Program-made: the position numbers and the translations under genes
NCBI RefSeq assembly: GCF_900102365.1
Contig: NZ_FOIN01000003.1
Coordinates: 95,165-159,164 of the forward strand
Direction of reading: 5' to 3'
Length of the DNA stretch: 64,000 nt
Source of the DNA: Thomasclavelia cocleata
GTDB lineage: Bacteria; Bacillota_I; Bacilli_A; Erysipelotrichales; Coprobacillaceae
Notes under the pieces: generated by a model
What the model saw: only the letters and a program-made list of their open reading frames with translations
Databases searched by the model: none
What the model was told of the DNA's origin: nothing
Part shown: positions 63,741-64,000 of the stretch, piece after piece
How the letters are laid out: every line of letters starts with the position of its first letter
Position numbering within the stretch: the stretch's first letter is position 1

Positions 63741-63848
63741 ACCGGCAGCTTGCTATTGTCGCACCGCAGTACTATCTTCGCCGTTATGATGCTTAACTTC
63801 TGTGTTCGGTATGGGTACAGGTGTGTCCATCATGCTATCGCTACCAGA
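63741..63848 (-). rRNA. 5S ribosomal RNA
   Basis: Read on the minus strand it begins CTGGTAGCGATAGC and ends GCTGCCGG, which pair; the internal CCATACCGAACACAGAAG is the universal 5S core. About 108 nt. Confidence 0.93.
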
Positions 63849-63952
63849 TCTTCTTTTTTAAGCAATCCCTTTTGAGAATCACTCAAAACCGGATAATAGT
63901 TCTACTGCGTCTTTTGTCTTCCTTTTCTCTCAAGCCTTAACCTTTCTTCTCT

Positions 63953-64000
63953 AGGTTAAGTCCTCGACCTATTAGTATCAGTCCGCTTAACATGTCGCCA
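63953..64000 (-). rRNA. 23S ribosomal RNA, 3' end only
   Basis: The minus strand reads GATACTAATAGGTCGAGGAC, then TTAACC, the conserved 3' end of 23S. The rest lies beyond the window. The order 23S-5S is normal. Confidence 0.9.

Noticed and set aside
1..64000. Canonical parS site
   Set aside because: I did not see TGTTCCACGTGGAACA or a close variant in the window; only the everted arrangement occurs.

Overview
The window is AT-rich DNA of a low-GC Gram-positive (Firmicutes) bacterium. Gene content fits a gut Erysipelotrichia/Clostridium-like organism: a cell-wall-anchored sialidase, pepV, ptsI and LPxTG-type sorting signals. This placement is an inference from gene style, not a database match.

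The chromosomal left flank (1-~12.36 kb) holds a partial cysteine synthase, a second cysK with a strong promoter and palindromic operator, an Rrf2-family regulator, a papain-like amidase lipoprotein, tex, a 1398-aa sialidase, a Nudix hydrolase, pepV, tRNA-Leu(GAG), tRNA-Thr(GGT) and a possible small RNA. The right flank (~57.3-64 kb) holds metA, dgt, nagB, ptsI, 5S rRNA and the 3' end of 23S rRNA. Sialidase and NagB suggest use of host amino sugars.

From about 12.4 to 57.3 kb lies an integrative and conjugative element (ICE), with every convincing protein gene on the minus strand. From its right end it carries: unknown genes, a ParB-like protein, small genes, a secreted sortase-like protein, a MazF/PemK-like protein, a second ParB-like protein, an amidoligase plus class II glutamine amidotransferase, a coiled-coil protein, a candidate oriT, two relaxosome-type DNA-binding proteins, a MobL-type relaxase, a VirD4-type coupling protein, a pentapeptide-repeat/coiled-coil protein, ParA, a second MazF/PemK-like protein, topoisomerase III, an HNH protein, surface proteins, a sortase-assembled pilus operon, SSB, and a type IV secretion set (VirB2-, VirB6-, VirB3-, VirB4-like, and a bifunctional wall hydrolase). 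It ends with a Toprim primase and a large serine recombinase.

The most unusual content is regulatory. (1) About 31 copies of a palindrome, consensus GATGGAACNNGTTCCATC, are scattered through the ICE and absent from the flanks. Most sit between genes, often directly after a stop codon. About eight lie inside genes, always in the frame encoding (D)GTSSI, and never with the centre that would encode Cys. (2) Six leaders share a hairpin with an identical 13-nt loop, compensatory stem changes and a possible loop-downstream pseudoknot. (3) Five copies of one extended -10 promoter (TGTTATAAT with an upstream GGGGACA-like box) drive the main operons; four are followed by terminator-like hairpins before the first gene. 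The element therefore looks wired by a repeated promoter/palindrome/attenuator or structured-leader code. I do not recognise it as a described system, and no function has been tested.
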